The translations under genes and the position numbers were made by a program. 64,000 bases of DNA, from the NCBI GenBank assembly GCA_947311845.1, contig CAMZMU010000041.1:135384677-135448676 (forward strand). The letters run 5' to 3'. How positions within the stretch are numbered: position 1 is the stretch's first letter; the number at the start of each line of letters is the position of its first letter. This DNA is from Poa pratensis. Lineage: Eukaryota > Streptophyta > Magnoliopsida > Poales > Poaceae. A model generated the notes under the pieces. It saw nothing but the letters and a program-made list of their open reading frames with translations. It ran no database searches and was not told where the DNA came from. Of this stretch, positions 23,445 through 34,722 are shown one piece after another.

Positions 23445-24424
23445 GCTAACCTAATTTTGTTTCTCATCAGAGACAATTCTCTTCATTTTGTAGATATTTT
23501 GATTTTCACTACTTCCTGTCAGATGTCTTTGCCATTGATGTAGACGCGACAATAGGCCATCACATTCGACTAATTAGGGAAAGAAAGGACGCCATAGTAC
23601 CACATACTATCATATATACTTGTGTCATTGTCAAAATTCTAAAGGAATGCCGGGAGGATTGACCCTTTCCCAAGAGGTGCATGATCCTCGGAACCATAGA
23701 ATTGCTTAGATGAATTTTATACCATATTGAGATTGTGTGTGGCATGGTGATTATGATAATCTTAATTTAGAAACAGATTTTTGGTACCTTAATATTTGGC
23801 TAGCAACATTTATTTCAATTTTGCTGTTATTCTACAAAAATATACTTACATGATGATGTTGAGGTAGCAATGATGTTGTTGCAATATATCTCCACACATA
23901 ATCAAGTTTTGAGTAGATATTCAAGTACATGGTAAATCCTCACATAATAGAGGAATGCTAATATGAAGTACATCCCCATGTTAAAAAAATTATTCGAGTG
24001 ATCTATGGTATATTTCTTTTTATCCCACTTTTCCTTTGTAGGATAATTGCTTCGAGAGTGAGAAATGAGAAAGATGTGTTTTTCCTTCCTCTGATAAAAG
24101 AATTCCCCTTATTTTTAAGGGAGGAAATTTTCAATATTGAACCTGATGTTATCTTTCATCCTGTATTTCTAATCATCATTTTCCTAATGTTCACACGATT
24201 ATTAATTGCTAGAGATGACAATGGGTGGTAGCTTATTGATATCAGCAATTCCGCACTTTAATTGCCATATCTACATACGGCATGCAGATATATCCTCACA
24301 AATTCTACCTTGACTACCTGCGCATATGTCGTCAGATCCTCTCTCCCTCAATCATTATCGTTGTCGTCGTCATTAGACGGACGCTAAGACTTGTATGCAA
24401 ACCACAGAATACATGGACACAAGT
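23445..24424. other. Intergenic, no supported gene
   Basis: AT-rich sequence between the two RING genes. The 77-codon frame at 23998-24231 is hydrophobic, lacks any family signature and is not called. Confidence 0.4.
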
Positions 24425-24598
24425 CCCATGAATTAATTCTACTCTCAGTCTGAATAGAATGGACTCCTTCCTTTGTTTTCTGGTCTTGACTCTCGATTAA
24501 TAAAGTATGAGGTAGAAGATGTCGTGTGAAACGGCACATGACTCAAAAGTCAGAATTAGCAAGCAAACAAGTAGACGTACATTCTAGAATTAAAGAGG

Positions 24599-24774
24599 AA
24601 TTGCTCATCCCTAAGGGCGCCCGGCACCAATCTGGGCCGTCGGATTCACCGATCCGACGGCCAGGATTTACCGTTGACCAGGATTTACCGTTGACCTGTC
24701 CTGGCCGTCGGATCGCTGAATCCGACGGCCCAGATTGGTGCCGGGCGCCCTTGGGGATGAGCAATTTATTTACC
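24599..24774. mobile_element. Hairpin MITE-like element with long inverted arms
   Basis: Arms of about 65 bp are inverted copies. Left: TTGCTCATCCCTAAGGGCGC, CCGGCACCAATCTGGGCCGT. Right: the reverse of these ending GGGGATGAGCAA at 24764. A short loop carries a doubled GGATTTACCGTTGACC. The element is flanked by GAATTAAAGAGG at 24587-24598 and 24775-24786, a possible 12-bp target duplication. It is absent from the equivalent place upstream of RING gene 1, so it inserted after the duplication. The superfamily is unknown. Confidence 0.7.
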
Positions 24775-25134
24775 GAATTAAAGAGGTTAGTTCGCATACA
24801 TGACTATTGTCTTTCATTACAAAGATGTCTCTCTTTCATTTTAGTAAGAGAAGCAAAAGGTTACACATTACAGGGTTAACTGCATGTAAATTTGCAAGTG
24901 AAATAAAGACAGTTAAGATCAGAACTTCAGATTAGAAGTACTACGACAGGGCAAACCAATTCGAATTGTCCACTGGAAGAAGAAAGGCAAGTAGCTAAAA
25001 GATTCCAGGAAACCTCAACTCCAACCCCTGTCTTTCTTCCTCAGTACTTCGTGACTTCGTCGAGAAGCCTTGGACCGGACCTCATCATATACAAAAGCTG
25101 GAGCTGGCTAGCTTGCTGTCATTTGCCAAGGAGC

Positions 25135-25605
25135 ATGGACCCGGACGTCGTGTTCAACCTCGAGATCGCCGCGGTGGTCGTCGTGGCGTTGCTCATCGTC
25201 ACCATGGCCGTCTTGGCATCCGGTGGCTCCTGCCAAGGAGCTGGCGACGTCGAGGCCGGTACAACGGGGCGCGCCGCGGTGCACGCCGCCGATGTCGAGA
25301 GTGCCCTTGGCGACGTCACGCTCATGACGTACGAGCAGGCGGCCACCGGCAAGGAGAAGGAGCAGGCGGAGGACTGGTGCGCCATCTGCCTGTCGGAGTA
25401 CGGCGAGTCCGGCGAGCTGGTGCGGGTGGTGCCGGCGTGCGGGCACTTCTTCCACGCGAGGTGCGACGTCGACAGGTGGCTCCGGAAGCGCCGGACGTGC
25501 CCGCTCTGCCGCGGTGGGCTCTGGCCGCAGCCGCTGCCAGGGATGATGCCACGGCCGGAATGCCCGCCGATGCCACCACGCGCGCAGGCCATCTCAGTAG
25601 CTTAG
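25135..25605 (+). CDS. RING-H2 (ATL-like) E3 ubiquitin ligase, copy 2
   Basis: Single-exon gene for 156 residues, starting at the ATG at 25135 ([15 protein letters not shown]); upstream extension in this frame has no ATG. It is a tandem paralogue of the gene at 22139, with a transmembrane helix at about residues 10-28, spacer '[20 protein letters not shown]', a full C3H2C3 RING-H2 finger at residues 82-125 ([20 protein letters not shown]) and a Pro-rich C-terminus. The RING core is nearly identical to copy 1, while spacer and tail differ. Likely a membrane-anchored ubiquitin ligase. A TATA-like stretch (TCATATACAAAA) lies about 50 bp upstream of the ATG. Confidence 0.88.
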   Translation: MDPDVVFNLEIAAVVVVALLIVTMAVLASGGSCQGAGDVEAGTTGRAAVHAADVESALGDVTLMTYEQAATGKEKEQAEDWCAICLSEYGESGELVRVVPACGHFFHARCDVDRWLRKRRTCPLCRGGLWPQPLPGMMPRPECPPMPPRAQAISVA

Positions 25606-26091
25606 CCTGCGTTTTCCTTTTAATTTCCGGTAGTTCAGTATGCGTTCTGTTTTTCAGTCTCTGTTTGTTGCGTGTTATGATTTGCAGAGTACAGACAGAC
25701 CCACGTAGTTGCACACATCTCGATTTACAGTTGTATAAATCGTGAAGAAATATACAAGTGGAAATGGTGCAAAAAATAATTATTCTGTCTTTTGTTGCTC
25801 CGGAGAAAAATAATATTGTACTTTCACGTTGGTTTCGAGGCAAATTCTGTGGCATTGCGAGGATGTGATTGACACAGCAGAGCGTCGATTTGTAAGAAAA
25901 CTATGATGCCGACATGTCACATGTAGTCCAAACCAAGTTTTCCTTGTGTAAACAAAGACCATGAAAAACATGACCAGACAACTTTGGACGGGGTCGTAGT
26001 GGCCTTCCACAGCGGAGTACAACTTCCATGACATCAATGGGATATTGACTAAAAAAAGGTTTTCAAAGGATATTAATCGAGTAGATATTTC
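25606..26091. other. 3' flank of RING gene 2
   Basis: The first ~135 bp retains similarity to the 3' flank of copy 1 (a TACAGACAGAC string). No further gene is supported. Confidence 0.4.
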
Positions 26092-26437
26092 TTGCTCCCG
26101 GGCTCCAGTGATCTCTCTAGTTTAAAAAATTTCATATTTATAAGTTTTAAAAATTCTGAAAAAGATCATGTGTTGCAAAATCTCGGTTTGAAATATTTAT
26201 ATTCTGTTCTATACAAAAAATAAAAAATGTGTGGATCTAAATGTAAATACTTTCAAATCTCCAAAATATACAAGATTTGTTATTTTTATGTAGCCGGAAT
26301 ATAAAGTATTTCAAATCAAAAATTTGCACGTTTGTGGGATACCTCATTAGCAACATGCATGAATGTTTTCAGATTTTTTAAAAACACGATTTTTTTAAAA
26401 AAAAATAACCAGAGGGAGCACTCGAGCTCGGGAGCAA
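26092..26437. mobile_element. TIR-bounded MITE-like element
   Basis: The left end TTGCTCCCGGGCTC and right end GAGCTCGGGAGCAA are inverted repeats enclosing about 320 bp of AT-rich non-coding DNA. No clear target duplication is visible, so the superfamily cannot be assigned. Confidence 0.6.
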
Positions 26438-27234
26438 AAAAAAGTGTTTTCCAATATTAATTCTTAAAAACTTTTCTATGTGGGTTGTTTGATTTGTGAT
26501 TTCCAAGTTGCAAGAATTTATTCCTGGATTCATCTCCACAAGATTTCAAATGAATCTTCCCATCCACTCCAACGTGTTCCGTCCTTGAAAGAATCTTGTG
26601 ATTTTTCCTTGTGGGCAATAAAATATCATTTTCCATCATGGAATACTACCTCAAGTGTCATAACTCATGAATGTGTTAAGTTAATGTACTCCCTCTGTCC
26701 AGAAATAACTGTCGCGAGGGCACAAAATTTTGAACTATGGTACGTTTTGCACATAAGTCCTCCTTATTTGAAAATCATCTCCTTCCCGTCCCCGTCAAGG
26801 GTCGTCCTTCCCGTCCCCGTCCGCCCGTCCCGGCCCTCCCCGTCCGGCCGCCCTCCGTCTTCATCCGAGCTCGCGGACGGCGCTTTTCCGTCCGATCTCG
26901 CGGGCGCACAGGGGATTGATCTTGGAGCGCGCCCGCATCACAGCTCGACCTCGCCGGGCTCCCACCTAGTTCGCGGACGGCGACTCGCCGTACTCTTACG
27001 CTCCGCTCGCCGGGCTCCCGGGGGCCGGCCTACTATCCGCGCTCCCTCCTACGGCTGCGCCACTCCACGAGGAAGGCAGATCCCTCCGCCGCTCTATCGA
27101 GGAAAGAGGTCGTCGCCGCCATCTGCAGCTCCCTGCGCCGCCCCGCCCATCCAGCGACTCTGATACTCTGTAGTAGACCGAGCTGGTTGACGTCTGATAC
27201 TCTGCACCCGAGGTTCCCAGCAGATCAAGATCGT
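26438..27234. other. GC-rich, promoter- or exon-like stretch without a supported ORF
   Basis: A lone Stowaway left terminus (TACTCCCTCTGTCCAGAAA) occurs at 26687 without a right partner. From about 26780 to 27170 the base composition becomes strongly GC-rich and CpG-rich, with repeated CCCGTCCC, CGCGGACGGCG and CGCCGGGCTCCC. This is unlike its neighbours and resembles a 5'UTR/CpG island or a captured gene start. No protein family is recognisable in any frame. Confidence 0.45.
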
Positions 27235-27239
27235 CAAGG
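27160..27239. repeat. Minisatellite, left half (split by the copia insertion)
   Basis: Imperfect ~45-bp units carry TCTGATACTCTG, GTTCCCAGCAG and TCAAGG. The array resumes at 39790-39905 on the other side of the Ty1-copia element. Confidence 0.6.
27235..27239. repeat. Target-site duplication CAAGG, left (copia)
   Basis: CAAGG directly precedes TGTTAG at 27240 and is repeated at 39785-39789 directly after the 3' LTR end. Confidence 0.88.
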
Positions 27240-27324
27240 TGTTAGATTTTGGGCCCATTTGGGCAGCCCAATAAGAAATTCCTGAAAATCTCGAATTGGC
27301 CCATGTGCATGGCAGAATTTTGGA
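27240..27324 (+). repeat. 5' LTR remnant of the copia element (85 bp)
   Basis: It matches the first 85 bp of the 3' LTR with one visible difference (TCTCGAATT versus TCTCAAATT), then jumps directly into gag at 27325. About 875 bp of LTR, the primer site and the first gag codons are missing. Confidence 0.9.
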
Positions 27325-28306
27325 CTTTAAGAGATGGCAGTACAAGACCACACTGTGGTTGCGATCTCTGAAAGTGTTCGAGACTAGTGAGGGTTTACCG
27401 GAAGGAACTATATCTGACGAGGATCAGAACAAGTTCAAGGAAACCAATACTGCCTTTGTGGGACTCATTCTGAGTGCTCTTAGCAACAAGTTGTTTGATG
27501 TGTACATGCACATTACAGATGTCAAAGAGCTCCGGGAGGCACTGAACGCTAAGTTCGGTGTAGCAGATGCTGGCAGTGAACTGTACATCATGGAGAGCTT
27601 CCATGACTTCAGGATGGCTAACAACCGTTCTGTAGTCGAACAGGCTCATGAGATACAGTGCATTGCTAAGAAGATTGAGCACGCTAAGTGTGCCTTACCT
27701 GACAAGTTTGTGGCTAGATACATTATTGCAAAGTTGCCCTCTTCATGGAGGAACTTCGGCACAACTCTCAAACACAAGAGACAGGAGATATCGGTTGAAA
27801 ACCTGATAGCGTCTCTTGATGTTGAGGAGAAGGCTCGGGCTAAGGACACTGCTGAGAGAGGTGGCGAAGGTCAGTCTAGCGCCAACATGGTGCAGAAGAA
27901 CTTTCACCATGGCAAGAGCAAGGCAAAGAGCAAACATTCCTTCAACATGCCTACCAAGACTACTTCTTTCAAGAAGAAGAAGAAGATGCAGAACAAATCT
28001 GAGCTAAAGTGCTACACTTGTGGAGAGCCCGGACACTTCTCTGTGGACTACCCAGATCGTGCAGACAAGAAAGGGGAGACGCCAAAGCATGTCAATGTCG
28101 TGACCGCTAGCAATGCTGATGGGTACGGTAATTTACCGATTGTGCTTTCAGTATTTCAATCTCCATGTTGGTGGATTGATACGGGTGCTAATCTTCATGT
28201 ATGTGCTGACATCTCTATGTTCACTTCTTATCAGGTCGCAGATTCAAGCGTCTTAATGGGAATGGATCACATGCGTCTGTTCATGGTGTTGGCACGGTGG
28301 ATCTGA
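27325..28306 (+). pseudogene. Copia gag and N-terminal protease
   Basis: The frame enters gag at 'FKRWQYKTTLWL', continues through the UBN2-type gag core ('LSALSNKLFDVYMH', 'ELREALNAKFG', 'SVVEQAHEIQCIAKKIEHAKC') and a Lys-rich stretch to a CCHC-type knuckle (CYTCGEPGHFSVDYP). The knuckle's last Cys is replaced by Tyr (normal spacing C-x2-C-x4-H-x4-C). The protease follows with active site 'WWIDTGANLHVC'. The ATG at 27296/27306 lies in the LTR remnant and is an artefact of the deletion. A frameshift near 28240 ends the frame, but the correct phase continues to 28565. Confidence 0.88.
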
Positions 28307-28565
28307 AGTTTACTTCGGGGAAGATCATGCAGCTGAGGAACATGCAGCATGTCCCTACTATGAACAAGAATCTCGTTAGCGGCTCCCTTCTATGCAGAGA
28401 TGGGTTTAAATTAGTCTTGGAGAGTCCAATAAAGTAGTTGTGTCAAAGTTTGGACAATTTATTGGTAAAGGGTATGAGTGCGGAGGCTTGTTCCGCTTTT
28501 CATTACCGGATTTTTGTAATAAGTCAGTAAACCATATTTGTGGCGGTGTGGATTCAGATGCTAAT
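28307..28565 (+). pseudogene. Copia protease C-terminus and start of integrase, up to the nested insertion
   Basis: In shifted frames this encodes a typical 'LRNMQHVPTMNKNLVSGSLL' block and 'CGGLFRFSLPDF', after which the nested LTR element begins at 28571. The host frame resumes after 35664. Confidence 0.7.
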
Positions 28566-28570
28566 GTTTG
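28566..28570. repeat. Target-site duplication GTTTG, left (nested element)
   Basis: GTTTG precedes the TGTCATGTCTCG terminus and is repeated at 35660-35664, directly after the other LTR. Confidence 0.88.
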
Positions 28571-29519
28571 TGTCATGTCTCGATGCACGGACACCGGGAG
28601 TATAGGATACCCCCTTTTAGGTTCGGCACGGGGCGCGAAGGAGGCTGAGAACCGTCTTCTCGGGCGGAGTCTAGATCTAGCTCTCCTCTCCACGATCAAA
28701 GCTTGCAACCAAATGGACACAAGGAGCTACCCAGGTTCAGGCCGCCCGGAGGCTAAAAGCCCTACTCCTGCATGTCTGGATTGATGGGTTCTTCATAGTG
28801 CGGCTTACAATGGAACCTCCCGGATGGGGTACCCGGAAGGGTTTTGGCTGGAGGTAGAAGAAGGACAGATCCTGACCCGGAGGAGATCACCTTCCCCTTT
28901 ACCTTCGCAACCCTAGTATAGTCTTGGTCTGGTTGGACTTGTGCCTTTCTTCACCCCTTGCCTTTTCTTTTCCCCCTTCATCCGTGCCTTGGTCCTCCTT
29001 TTATAGGCTAAGGGGTTGCCACAGGGTCACGTGAGGGGCACGAGGGACCTTCGGGGTGAAGGACCCTCCTCATCTAGTTTAGGGGAGACGTGGCCTCTCC
29101 TCAGCCTAGCATCTCCTTTGGGTTAGGTGGGAGCGTCCGCCTTGGGGTGGACAGGAGCTGACACCACCACGGGTTGTGCTTCCCGCCCGCGCTGCCTTCG
29201 CCTTGCTTCCCAAGTCTTCTGATGTCTTCCAGCGTGAGGTGGAGAGCTTATCCACAGTGACGTGGGGAAGTACCCGAGAGGGAGCCTGGCCTCCTGCCGG
29301 GAACTCGGGCTCTCGGGTCCTTCCTTGCCTTCTTGCTTGATTCGGGGACCCGACAGGCCCCAGGACCGGAGCCCTTTGTCGACGTAGGCCTTGCGTGTCC
29401 TGACGGTGAACCCGCCAGCTTGACTTGAGTCTTGGTCTTGTCCATCTTCATCTTGGGCCCACATGGGGTGGACCCACTTTGGTAGCTCTAGGGGAACCCC
29501 GTGTTCCACTGCTGTGACA
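28571..29519 (-). repeat. 3' LTR of the nested element
   Basis: 949 bp, starting TGTCATGTCTCGATGCACGG and ending GCTGTGACA on the plus strand; the terminal 5 bp are perfect inverted repeats (TGTCA/TGACA). A purine-rich tract CCGGGGGCTAC (minus strand) lies just inside at about 29520-29530. Confidence 0.9.
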
Positions 29520-29963
29520 GTAGCCCCCGGGCATGGTCCCGGCGGCTCTTGCTCCAGCTGCCGGGGCTATGGCCTAAAGATAGGTCAAAGTGGGTCCCCG
29601 AGCACCTGGTCTTCCTTGCTCTGCTCCGTTGGGGACCCGCCGAGGCGAGGTAGAGACGAGCCCCCGGGTCCTGTTGACTGAATCGCGGCGAACGTTGCGA
29701 TTCATACGGACTCCGTGCTTATCTTGGAATCCAACGGGCGAAACGCGCAGAAATCGGCACGCCCCCTCGATCCCCACGTCCGTCGGAGTAATGAGGCCAC
29801 GACGTGACGTGTGGGATGCCTTATAAGCCACGACTGGCTTCCACTGTAGCCGTTACCTCTCCAGATTCGCCGAAATCCCCAAATCGCCGCCTCCGCCTTC
29901 GTCCTCCTGACTCTGCTCCGCTACCTCCTCTGCTGCCATTGCACCAACCTCCCTTCTACTCCA

Positions 29964-32900
29964 ATGGCTCGACTGAAGCCCTCGCCCAGAGGAAGAAGAG
30001 CGGGGGCCTCGCCCACCGAGAAGCCGCTGTCCCCAAAAACCAAGACGATGGCGACGGAGATCGGCGCGCAACGCCAAGTGGGCTGAACTCAAGAAGCAGA
30101 CGGCCTTGTTCCCCAGCTGCTTCGCCGGCGATGCGGAGATGATGCGGAAGGCGGGGCACTTCGGGGTGATGGAGTCTGTCGGCGCCGATGGTGTCCCAGC
30201 CAGGAAAGCGTCGGAGATCTTCCCGCCGTCGGCGACCAGGACACCCACGCAGTCCCCATTTTCGACAGCTTCATGTTGATGGGGCTTGTCCCCCCTTTCT
30301 CTGATTTCTTCATGGAGATCTTGCGCGCGTACAAGCTGAAGCTCTTGCATCTGACGCCAGGCGCAATTCTCGACTTGTCGGTCTTCGCTTACGCCTGCGA
30401 GGCGTTCGTCGGGGTGATGCCGTCCGTGGCGCTGTTCCGCCACTTCTTCTACCCTCGCATTGGGGGCAAAGGCTGGATGGGAGGCAGCGTCACGTTCTGC
30501 TTCCGTCCAAAGATCAAGTGGGCCTACCCCCTTATGGAGACCAAATCCAAATGGGATGAGTGGAGGGATCACTGGTTCCTGGTCGGGGTGCCGGAAGCCG
30601 ATGTTCAACTTGAGGAGCCGATGGAGCGCCCAGTGGATCTGGACACTTGGAGAAGCGTCAGCTTGCAGGATGAACAATTCTCGGCGGTCGTGGCGCGCTT
30701 CGGACTTCTTCGCGAGAAAGGAGTTTCCGGGGCCGCCATCGTTGCTCATTTCCTCCGCAACCGCCTTGCGCCGCTGCAGAAGCCCACACCCGGCCTGGAA
30801 CTTCCAGGGCCCCAGGGATCCATCTCGCCTGAGGTGTCCCGATATGGAAGAAATCCTTGTCCGGGATAACGTGAGAGGGACCTTCACTCCGGGGGTCAAG
30901 TACCAGCTGCCCAAAGGATTTCTGCCTCTGTGTGAACCCGGAGAAGGACAAGATTCTGGCGCAGATGCCGGTCTGCAACGCCTTTGGTATTGTAGGCCGG
31001 GCTGACCACGGGCCCAAACCTCCTGCGGTGAAGACCCGCAGGGCCAAGGCACCTTCCAGCCCGAAGAAGGAGAACTCTGGGAGTCCAACGACGAGAGCGA
31101 GGAGGAATCCGAAGAGGAATTCTCCGGCTCTGATGATGACGAAGGTGGCGACGGGCACGAGACCGACGCCTCCAACAGAGATGGAGTTGCTGGCGACGAC
31201 CCGGTTGCCAGCGATGACGACGATGAAGATGACGACGACGATGACGACGGTGACGACGACGAGGAGAAGGCTGCTCCGCCCCCGCATTCTGCCCGCGGGG
31301 TCGATGCTGCCCCAGACCCGAGTGTCCGCAGCCGTTCCCCGCCAGTTGTGGTGGTGGGGAATGATGACGACCATGTGGATGAGGAGCGAGCGCCGCAGAC
31401 TTCGTCCGAGCCCCCCGCCAGAAAGCTTCCACCTGCCGCCTGTCGCCCGTGATGGAGCCGCCTGCTGCCTTGGGAGAGCCGCCGGCGAGCCCCCAAGCTT
31501 CTTCCGCTGCGTCGGTAGATGTTCCCCCGTCAATGGGCAACAAACGCACCCGGGAGTAAGCCTCTTCTTCGCTTCTTTCTTATGTTTTGCATTTCCCGCC
31601 TTCCCCAAGGAAAATGACCGAATGTTGGTGCAGGGGTACTCCTTCCTTGGGTACTGGCAAGAGCGGCGTGACACGGCGGAGGACGACACCGCCACTAGCT
31701 TTGGAGCCGGTGGAGGGGGATGCTTCCTCCTCCCATAGCAGAACTTGAAGGCCGTCGGGGGAGCGGAGTGGGGAGCGTGACGGCGACCTCCCTAGCTCAC
31801 CCGGGAAAGGCGCTCGACGTCCTGACGCCCGAGCAAGCAGGTAACCCAGAGCTTGCAGGTAACATCGCTTTTTTGACGCACCAATGCTTTTCCTGACATC
31901 CTTTCGCTTCCAGATGCTTCAGTGGCCAATGTTTTTCACCCGGTGGCCCTCTCGGTGGAGCTAGCCAGGAGAAACCACCTTCCCTCTCGCCTTCAGAGGG
32001 TCAAGAGGTGACCAAGGGCGTCCCGAGTTCACGGGCTGCGACGCAACCGCGAACCCTGTTCCGGGTCCAAGCCCTGACTTGATGGAAAGCTCCTTGATGA
32101 CTGGGGCAGTGTTAACAACTTTTGCCGCCTTTTCCACTGACTCCGGCGCCAGTGAGGAGATGGCGGCGCTGATGAAGATCAAAGAGAGCCTGGCTGCCAA
32201 CCGCACGAAAAGTGTGCCTGCCCCGGGAGGTCCCCCGGCAGCTACTCCAGGGTTCACCATTAGTGGTGACAACGCGATGGATGCCATCCTCCGCGGGATA
32301 GCTCAACTGGACAAAGATCTGTGCGACCGGAGGCCGCCGTCGTGGGGACCATCGAGAGTGTCGAGGACCTGATCCAGAAGGGGATGAACAAGCTGAACCG
32401 CTTGGCAACCCAGATCACCATCCTGCACCAGGCTCTTGAGAAGAAAGATGCAGACCGGACGGCCGAAAGTGCGCGCCAAGGACAGGCCATCTTGGCGAAA
32501 GAGCAGCAGCTGGCATCCCGGGAGGCAGAGCTGGCTGAGAAGGAGAAGACCTTGGAGCTCCAGAAACTCCAGCAGGAGCAGCAGACTGAGAAACGCCTAA
32601 GGGAGGCAGAGGACCGCCACCGTGAAGAGCTCGAGGCCAGGGATAAGGACATCCAACTCTGGAAATCCAAGGAGAAAGAGGCCGTCCAAACCATCGAAGA
32701 TATCAAGAACGTCCTCCACCAGGAGCAGGAGTCCGCCCAAGCTTTGCAGCAGCAGGCCAAGAGTGACGGCCAGAAGATGTCAGAGCTGAAGGAGTCCTCG
32801 CAGCACTGAGAGAAGGCAATCAAAAGCTGATCCAGGCCAACTCCCAGGCATCCACTGAGCTGTCTGAGCTTCGCCGTCTTAACCAGGAAGGTTTCGCCGA

Positions 32901-33247
32901 GGTTGAGGCTGCCTGCGAGTTGGCGACGACGCGAGTGAGGCGGCTGAATCTGCCCACCGAAGCTCCGGTGCTGGAATCACAGCGTCAGAGTCTGCCCTCG
33001 TCGCGAGATTCATCAGGAAGTGGCCGCTGATCTCCGGTCTTTCAAGAACAAGATGGTCACCCAGCTTGTGAATGACAAGCATGAGACAAGCAAGGCGACG
33101 GCGGCCTTGGTGATGGCGTCCTTCAGGGAGGCCAATCCTGGCGTTGCCTTGCCAGATTTCTCGACCTCGTCTCCTTCCAGGGCTTCTCTCCACGCGGTGT
33201 CGGCTCCCGCGACTGCACTTGCCATGAGGAAATTTCCGCCTCTCTAG
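29964..33247 (+). pseudogene. Antisense ORF, 'putative gypsy-type transposon' (Transposase_28-like) protein
   Basis: Plus-strand gene inside a minus-strand LTR element. It likely starts at the ATG at 29964 (MARLKPSPRGRR). The conserved domain at 30273-30869 has 'LVPPFSDFFMEILRAY', 'HLTPGAILDLSVFAYACEAF', 'VGVMPSVALFRHFFYPR' and 'DEWRDHWFLV', typical of the plant PF04195-type family. A long Asp-rich acidic tract (about 31130-31270) and an extended Glu/Gln coiled coil (32321-32809) follow, ending at about 33247. Probable introns are at 31556-31633 (GTAAGC...TTGGTGCAG) and 31841 or 31859-31913 (GTAA...CTTCCAG). Frameshifts near 30060 and 30860 and breaks near 32000 and 32810 inactivate it. Function in the family is unknown. 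Confidence 0.72.
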
Positions 33248-33789
33248 TTGTCCTGCACCATGTTTGGGCACTTCGTGCCCCAAATAAACTTTGCGTCAGA
33301 TCTCATGTACCAGCTTATTAAAACTTGCTTGTAATAGGCTAGAACTTGCTATGCTACTCTAGTTCTCGGGTTAATTTTACTTGTCTTTAGCATGTCTTTA
33401 CTTTTCTCCACGTCCTTGAGGACCTTCTGGGATGTAAGCTTACCCGCGAGGCCCTGACTGGTCAGGCATGCGCTCGCGAGCCCTACCGATTCCCAAAAAG
33501 CCGCTCACTCTGCTGGCACGCACGTCCCCGGGGTGTATCAGGTCTGTGCACCGCTTTTTACCCCCGGGAGAGTCGATACCCCATGAGTGCTCACACGACG
33601 GTCGAGCCTTGCCTTTCTAGTTCCGCACATGTTCTGTTACCCGAGAAGTAGATAGCACGTACGACAGAAACAGGTTTGAGGGTAACTTATCTTTTATTCA
33701 TCATGGAAGTTCTTGAACGACAACGGGCCACTTCAGGGTACATCTTGCGGCAACACAGCTCTTTCGGGTACAAGCACGACTTGCTTCAA

Positions 33790-34720
33790 CGACTCTTGCG
33801 GGGTGGAAGGTTAGCAGCTTCTTCCATCATGGCACATCGGTCAGCTATGTCCCACAAGTCCTCCAGGGTGTCCACAACGCGGATACTCATCTTTTCGCGC
33901 ATCTTGGGGTTGCGGACGTTGACGTGGAAGCGGCGATGACGGAAGCCTCGCAGAGGTACTTCGGGGTAATGCGGTCGACGCCCCGGAACCTCCAGATGTA
34001 GTGACGCAGCGTCTCCTCAGCTTCTTGCTCTAAGTGATAGAGGTCGGAGACGGTTGCCGGGTATGGCGTGCAGCAGGTCTTGAGGTGCTGGCTGGCCTGG
34101 CCTTCCATGTCCTCCGTGAGCGACGCCTGGGGTTGGAGCTCTGGCCACCTTCTTTAGGAAGTTCCATGGGCCGTTTGCCATGGGGGTCCTCAGGCTGTTC
34201 CTCTGCTGGAAGTAGGCTCAGGGATGGTGGCGTCGTGGTCGATGGTCGGGGCAGGACTCGTGGGAGCGTGGCATTGGAGAGCGTAGTCCATCAGGTTTTC
34301 CAAGCTGTTGATCCATGCCTTCGCACGGGGATCATTCTTGCACTGATCTGGGGGGAAAGAGAGAAGCGCCCGGGCCACGCCCAGAGCTTCCTCTAGCCCC
34401 CAGCCCTTCCGCGATGTCTGGCACGCTTGCTCTCCAAGGACCTCCCGAGTTCCCGACATGACTCTTGCTTGTGACTGAGGCAGCTGCTCGCCTTGCCCCG
34501 AGGAGACGGCGGTTCCTGGAGCGGATCCGGTCGCAGATGAGGAGCTAGAAGCAGTTCTTGACGATCTTGCCGTAGATCGCGAGCCAGAAGAAGAACTTGA
34601 CGACGAGCTTGTTTCCGAAGAAGAGGAGCCTGACGTAGACTCCGAGGTTGTCGACGATGAGCTTGCCGTCGCGGCTGATGTAGGCGAATCCAGCGCTTGC
34701 GCCCCCTACCTGGCGCGCCA
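33790..34720 (-). pseudogene. Ty3-type gag, frameshifted
   Basis: The minus strand encodes a retrotransposon-gag core: 'HYIWRFRGVDRITPKYL' and, in the next phase, 'NPKMREKMSIRVVDTLEDLW' followed by 'DIADRCAMMEEAANLPP'. Upstream is a low-complexity region rich in Arg/Gln/Ser. Frame changes around 33900 and 34100-34190 break it. No zinc knuckle or protease follows; the sequence passes straight to the tail end of the antisense ORF. Confidence 0.75.
34703..34720 (-). promoter_or_regulatory. Primer-binding site of the nested element
   Basis: The plus-strand CCCCTACCTGGCGCGCCA ends in CCA two bases before the right LTR, so its complement is a tRNA 3'-end primer site on the minus strand. The tRNA is not identified here. 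Confidence 0.75.
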
Positions 34721-34722
34721 GA

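Larger units (their letters stand above)
24425..25740 (+). repeat. Tandem duplication unit 2 (RING-H2 gene 2 with promoter)
   Basis: Counterpart of 21090-22660. The left margin (CAAGTCCCATGAATT...) also matches 5388-5430, on the far side of the LINE/Athila block, so unit 2 preserves the uninterrupted arrangement. Confidence 0.8.

Noticed and set aside
26480..27163. 227-codon plus-strand frame over the GC-rich stretch
   Set aside because: Composition is Pro/Arg/Ser-rich with no domain, and other frames are equally open; treated as GC-driven openness.
29853..31496. 547-codon minus-strand frame
   Set aside because: It is the complement of the plus-strand antisense ORF's acidic and Transposase_28-like region (Ser runs opposite Asp codons), so it is a shadow.
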